Assembly: GCA_019695185.1 (NCBI GenBank)
Contig: JAIBAN010000019.1
Span: 1 to 64,000 of the forward strand
Source: Blastocatellia bacterium
GTDB lineage: Bacteria > Acidobacteriota > Blastocatellia > Chloracidobacteriales > Chloracidobacteriaceae
Direction of reading: 5' to 3'
DNA: 64,000 nucleotides
The translations under genes were made by a program, and so were the position numbers. This document shows positions 61,381 to 64,000 of the stretch, piece after piece (the stretch's first letter is position 1; each line of letters begins with the position of its first letter). Below the pieces are notes generated by a model that saw only the letters and a program-made list of their open reading frames with translations, was not told where the DNA came from and did not search any database.

Positions 61381-62658
61381 TCACGTTCGCGGTTTGAAGG
61401 TGAACTTCAAGGGAAGAAACTCCACTTCCTGACTGAAGGAAAGTTTTGCCGTGCCGTCCGGTGCCACCTCATAATTCCACTTCCCGTTTGGATTGGCTGA
61501 GGATTCTATTCCGGAAATCATCTTCGGGAAATAACCGTCCAGTGCCTGAGCTTTGATGGACAGGATTTTTTGTGTTTTTTCGACCTGCATCAGGTGCCGG
61601 TTCATGGTGCGCCAGGCACTGGCACCATTTACAGCATACAGATTTGAAACCGGATTCCGGGAATGAGAGACAGTTCCTTTCCAATCAAACCAGTAATTGC
61701 CCCGGTTCCGGGCCACCGCCAAGGTTCGACACTGAGCTTCCACAGCGTTGAGCATCAGGGTTTTCACATAAGGTTCTGTCAGCGCCACGACCGTTGAGCG
61801 GAAGAGTTTGTTGGTGGGAGTCTCAGCTTCAGTCCCTCGTAAAACGATTTCACCCGATTTGGTACGTTCATAGAGCATCCAGGTTTCCGCTTCAATCGCC
61901 ACAGCAATGGATGTGTGATAGTTGTGGGCGGCAATCCGCTGCTGCCATTCAACTGGAACCTGTTCCATCCGGGCCAAAATATCCAGATTCAAATTATCAA
62001 CTGCGACCGCTATCAGTTGGGAAATCAGTTCCGGACGGTTTCGGAGCGATTCATTGGCTTTCCAACTGAGTTCAAAGCTCCTCAATGCTTCCTGGTGTTT
62101 GCCTTGACGGGTGTTTTCGAGAATATCCACCGCCAACAGACTGGCCAACCCGCGACATGCCAACAGATTGGGTGTTTCGGCTTGTTCCGCCAGCGCCAGG
62201 TCCATTTCCCAGACCGGAGCCGGGTTGGCTTCCAACACGTGCTTGAGTGCCTGTAGATCAGCTTGGTGACTTGCCATAAACTGCTGCAAGGCTGGAGGCA
62301 AGGGATCCAGTTCCGAGCTGTTTTTTTGCACCTGGGATTGCACATAGTCACCAACCAATCTGGTGGTGCGAAGCATGGATTCGATCAGATTTCGGTCTTG
62401 CTGCGTTTGAGTGCGGATAAACATCAGGTCAAAGCGCTTGCCTATTTCCTGAAGCTGAAGGGCGGTTTGATTGGGTTTGGTGGGGGGAAACCGGTGGGAA
62501 AAATTTTCCAATGGAAGCTCTGTTTGGGCCCAGGACCGATTGACCGCGCCCCGTTGGTACCAAACCCAGCCACTACAGATCATAAACGAAGAAATGTAGA
62601 GAATGGTAAAACCGGTTACCACCCGCGATAAAGCTCGTAACAATCGTGCTTTGCTCAT
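61381..62658 (-). CDS. membrane-anchored protein of unknown function
   Basis: 425 residues with one N-terminal membrane helix (about 13-33, VVTGFTILYISSFMICSGWVW) and a large extracytoplasmic, mostly helical part. I recognise no domain. It ends 11 bp before the M16-like gene on the same strand and starts 137 bp after the TonB-like gene, so the three could form a transcription unit. Confidence 0.6.
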   Translation of the reverse strand: MSKARLLRALSRVVTGFTILYISSFMICSGWVWYQRGAVNRSWAQTELPLENFSHRFPPTKPNQTALQLQEIGKRFDLMFIRTQTQQDRNLIESMLRTTRLVGDYVQSQVQKNSSELDPLPPALQQFMASHQADLQALKHVLEANPAPVWEMDLALAEQAETPNLLACRGLASLLAVDILENTRQGKHQEALRSFELSWKANESLRNRPELISQLIAVAVDNLNLDILARMEQVPVEWQQRIAAHNYHTSIAVAIEAETWMLYERTKSGEIVLRGTEAETPTNKLFRSTVVALTEPYVKTLMLNAVEAQCRTLAVARNRGNYWFDWKGTVSHSRNPVSNLYAVNGASAWRTMNRHLMQVEKTQKILSIKAQALDGYFPKMISGIESSANPNGKWNYEVAPDGTAKLSFSQEVEFLPLKFTFKPRT

Positions 62659-62795
62659 ATCACCTCAAAAATTCAAAAAGTTGTCGTTGCAGGATTCCCT
62701 GTGCTGTTAAAGTCGGAAACAAGAGGAAAACCCCATCACTTTCCCGAAAACTTTTACTCACACGACCAATTTTTGAAGTGGTTCCAAGTTTGGAT

Positions 62796-63803
62796 TCAAC
62801 TTGTTTTTTGCCCGAATCCTTTGCGCATGAGGGAATTAGCCTGACTCCGGGTCAGGGAAATATTACCGCTGAGCCGTTTCCCGTCGGCCTTGATTTCCAG
62901 GTTCCGCAGCAGTTCCGCCACATCGGGCTGGCGTTCTTTTTGGGCCATTTGGGCAATGACGATGACTGCGTTAAACGTGGAGGCCAGTCGGGCGGCTTCG
63001 TCCTCCGCCGGGGCAAAACCGGTAATTCGCAGGCGGGAAAACGACACCGTGTTTTCCAGCATGATGGACATCGAAGTCAGTGAGGATAGCGGAGCCAGCG
63101 CTCTGGATTCGCCGATGGCCCGCGCCACATTAAAGGCGGCTTCATCAATCTCCTTTGAATTGGAGGATTTGACGATTTTGATGTCTTCCACCGAGCCGTC
63201 TTTGAGAACGTGAAACATGAGCGTGATGGAAAATTCGGCATTTTCCACTTTCAAATCACCGGCTTTGTATTTTTCATACATTTGCCCGACGATTTGCTTA
63301 ATCGGAGCCGAATTGATGACTCCAAATTTTGGTGGACCGGCAGCCGGGGCAGGTTCAGTGCGGGTTTCCGGTTTATCTGCCACCTGCTCATCCTTTTGGT
63401 CGGCACCGTCTTTTTGTTTCTCTTTGATTTTGCGGGCTTTTTCGCGTTCCGCCTGCCGTTTTTTCTCGGTTTCCTCCATCAGTTTCTTGAGGTCCTCGAG
63501 CGGCAGCACTTTTTTCGGAACGGCAAACAGGTTGCCGGGATTTTTGAGCGGCTTAAACCGTGGGTCATCCAGCGCAACCCATTGAATCTGGGTATTTTTT
63601 TCAATTACGGTAAAGGCTTCGAGCGGAGCCACATAACGGCGGTAGACGACCCAGCCGCCAATCGCCAGATGCAGCCCAAAGGACACCGCCAGGGCCGTGT
63701 CCCAACCACGCCGCGACCAATAGGTTTCGGTTCCGGCTTCAAATTCCTTGACCCCCGGCGTGCTGTAAATAAATCCGTGAAGAAGCTGCGACTGCTTGGA
63801 CAT
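62796..63803 (-). CDS. TonB-like protein with Lys/Glu-rich linker
   Basis: 335 residues. The first 40 residues are cytoplasmic, a membrane helix lies at about 38-55 (LAVSFGLHLAIGGWVVY), a Lys/Glu-rich periplasmic stretch (about 110-150) follows, and the C-terminal domain has TLMFHVLKDGSVEDIKIVKSS, DEAAFNVARAI and a second beta-rich part, as in TonB/TolA C-terminal domains. It probably transmits energy from an ExbB/D-type motor. The start at 63803 (MSKQSQLLH) is chosen, since the upstream frame is translated nonamer repeat. Confidence 0.75.
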   Translation of the reverse strand: MSKQSQLLHGFIYSTPGVKEFEAGTETYWSRRGWDTALAVSFGLHLAIGGWVVYRRYVAPLEAFTVIEKNTQIQWVALDDPRFKPLKNPGNLFAVPKKVLPLEDLKKLMEETEKKRQAEREKARKIKEKQKDGADQKDEQVADKPETRTEPAPAAGPPKFGVINSAPIKQIVGQMYEKYKAGDLKVENAEFSITLMFHVLKDGSVEDIKIVKSSNSKEIDEAAFNVARAIGESRALAPLSSLTSMSIMLENTVSFSRLRITGFAPAEDEAARLASTFNAVIVIAQMAQKERQPDVAELLRNLEIKADGKRLSGNISLTRSQANSLMRKGFGQKTS

Positions 63804-63817
63804 ACAAACTTTCAAGT

Positions 63818-63953
63818 CCTGGGAGTCTTGGGAGGCTTGGGAGGCTTGGGAGTCAAGGACAGTAACTGGTGACAAGTAGACAGTACCAGGATTCTTTCTT
63901 GTCATTTGATTCTGACCCCCAAGACCCCCAAGACCCCCAAGACTCCCAAGACT
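63818..63953. repeat. paired inverted nonamer array (CTTGGGAGT type)
   Basis: The left arm (63818-63853) has four units of CTTGGGAGG/T; the right arm (63914-63953) has ACCCCCAAG and ACTCCCAAG units. The 60-nt loop includes GGTGACAAG, as in the loop of the 44149-44302 array. Confidence 0.88.
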
Positions 63954-63957
63954 GATT

Positions 63958-64000
63958 TTAATTATTTCCTTCCGCCTCATCCGCTGCCGGAATTTCCGGG
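63958..64000 (-). CDS. possible 3' end of a gene cut by the window edge
   Basis: In one minus-strand frame the last 13 codons are acidic (PEIPAADEAEGNN) and end in TAA at 63958-63960, just before the nonamer array, the position expected for a gene end. The piece is too short for identification. Confidence 0.35.
   Translation of the reverse strand, partial: PEIPAADEAEGNN

Overview
The window looks like chromosomal DNA from a Gram-negative, mid-GC, free-living bacterium. Outer-membrane and periplasm-spanning proteins (an OmpA-like lipoprotein, a TonB-like protein, an HlyD/DevB-type fusion protein), a GatB indirect aminoacylation subunit, a Hanks-type kinase, a TPR-GGDEF protein and many secreted peptidases would suit Acidobacteriota such as Blastocatellia. 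No 16S rRNA or other firm marker is present, so the phylum is a guess. Gene order is dense but the genes are mostly unrelated housekeeping and accessory genes. No prophage, conjugative element or CRISPR array was seen.

Layout. 0-2 kb: two membrane proteins with AT-richer composition (HTTM-like). 1.9-2.9 kb: an intact IS982-family element with terminal inverted repeats and a 6-bp target duplication, 16 bp upstream of dnaX. 3-8 kb: dnaX, Yip1-like protein, photolyase, a possible 38-residue ORF and two tRNA genes (Met/Ile2-CAT and Val-CAC) with their own promoters. 8-15 kb: Ser/Thr kinase, overlapping TrmB regulator/aspartic protease/NTF2-like genes, macrodomain, gatB and a receiver protein. 15-24 kb: rhomboid-like pseudoprotease, fatty-acid hydroxylase, TPR-GGDEF, ECF sigma factor with putative anti-sigma factor, folE, asnS. 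24-36 kb: DegT aminotransferase, ThiF/MoeB E1, Uma2 and sulfatase-modifying-like proteins, ACT regulator with peptide deformylase, PD40 propeller, PfkB kinase, OmpA, ADP-ribosylglycohydrolase. 35-39.5 kb: TetR regulator with a DevCAB-type exporter. 39.6-47 kb: cupin, AlkA-like glycosylase, CoA-binding protein, RDD protein, thiolase, rhomboid protease, acyltransferase. 47-64 kb: prolyl oligopeptidase, lipid kinase, beta-lactamase-like hydrolase, fused nucleotidyltransferase, secreted cyanophycinase-like protein, subtilase with CBM48, tRNA-Asn, degenerate M16 protein, TonB-like protein.

The most striking signal is not a gene. Almost every larger intergenic gap carries a pair of inverted arrays of short tandem repeats around a unique loop of about 15-80 nt. 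The repeat sequence differs from gap to gap (AGGACTG, GAATTGA, AACCCTG, GCTGAAA, GTTTTGA, GAATGGT), but the unit is 7 bp and most units contain TGA. Because 7 is not a multiple of 3, three such units give a stop codon in every reading frame, and the inverted partner does the same on the other strand. In at least a dozen genes the stop codon lies in, or is formed at the edge of, the array, and three unrelated proteins end in the array-encoded tail RTEG or RTED. A 9-bp class (CTTGGGAGT) and a 26-bp hairpin class share the paired layout. I call these paired inverted heptamer arrays. Their function (RNA hairpins that stop translation or transcription, or a mobile or replication-slippage repeat family) is inference.
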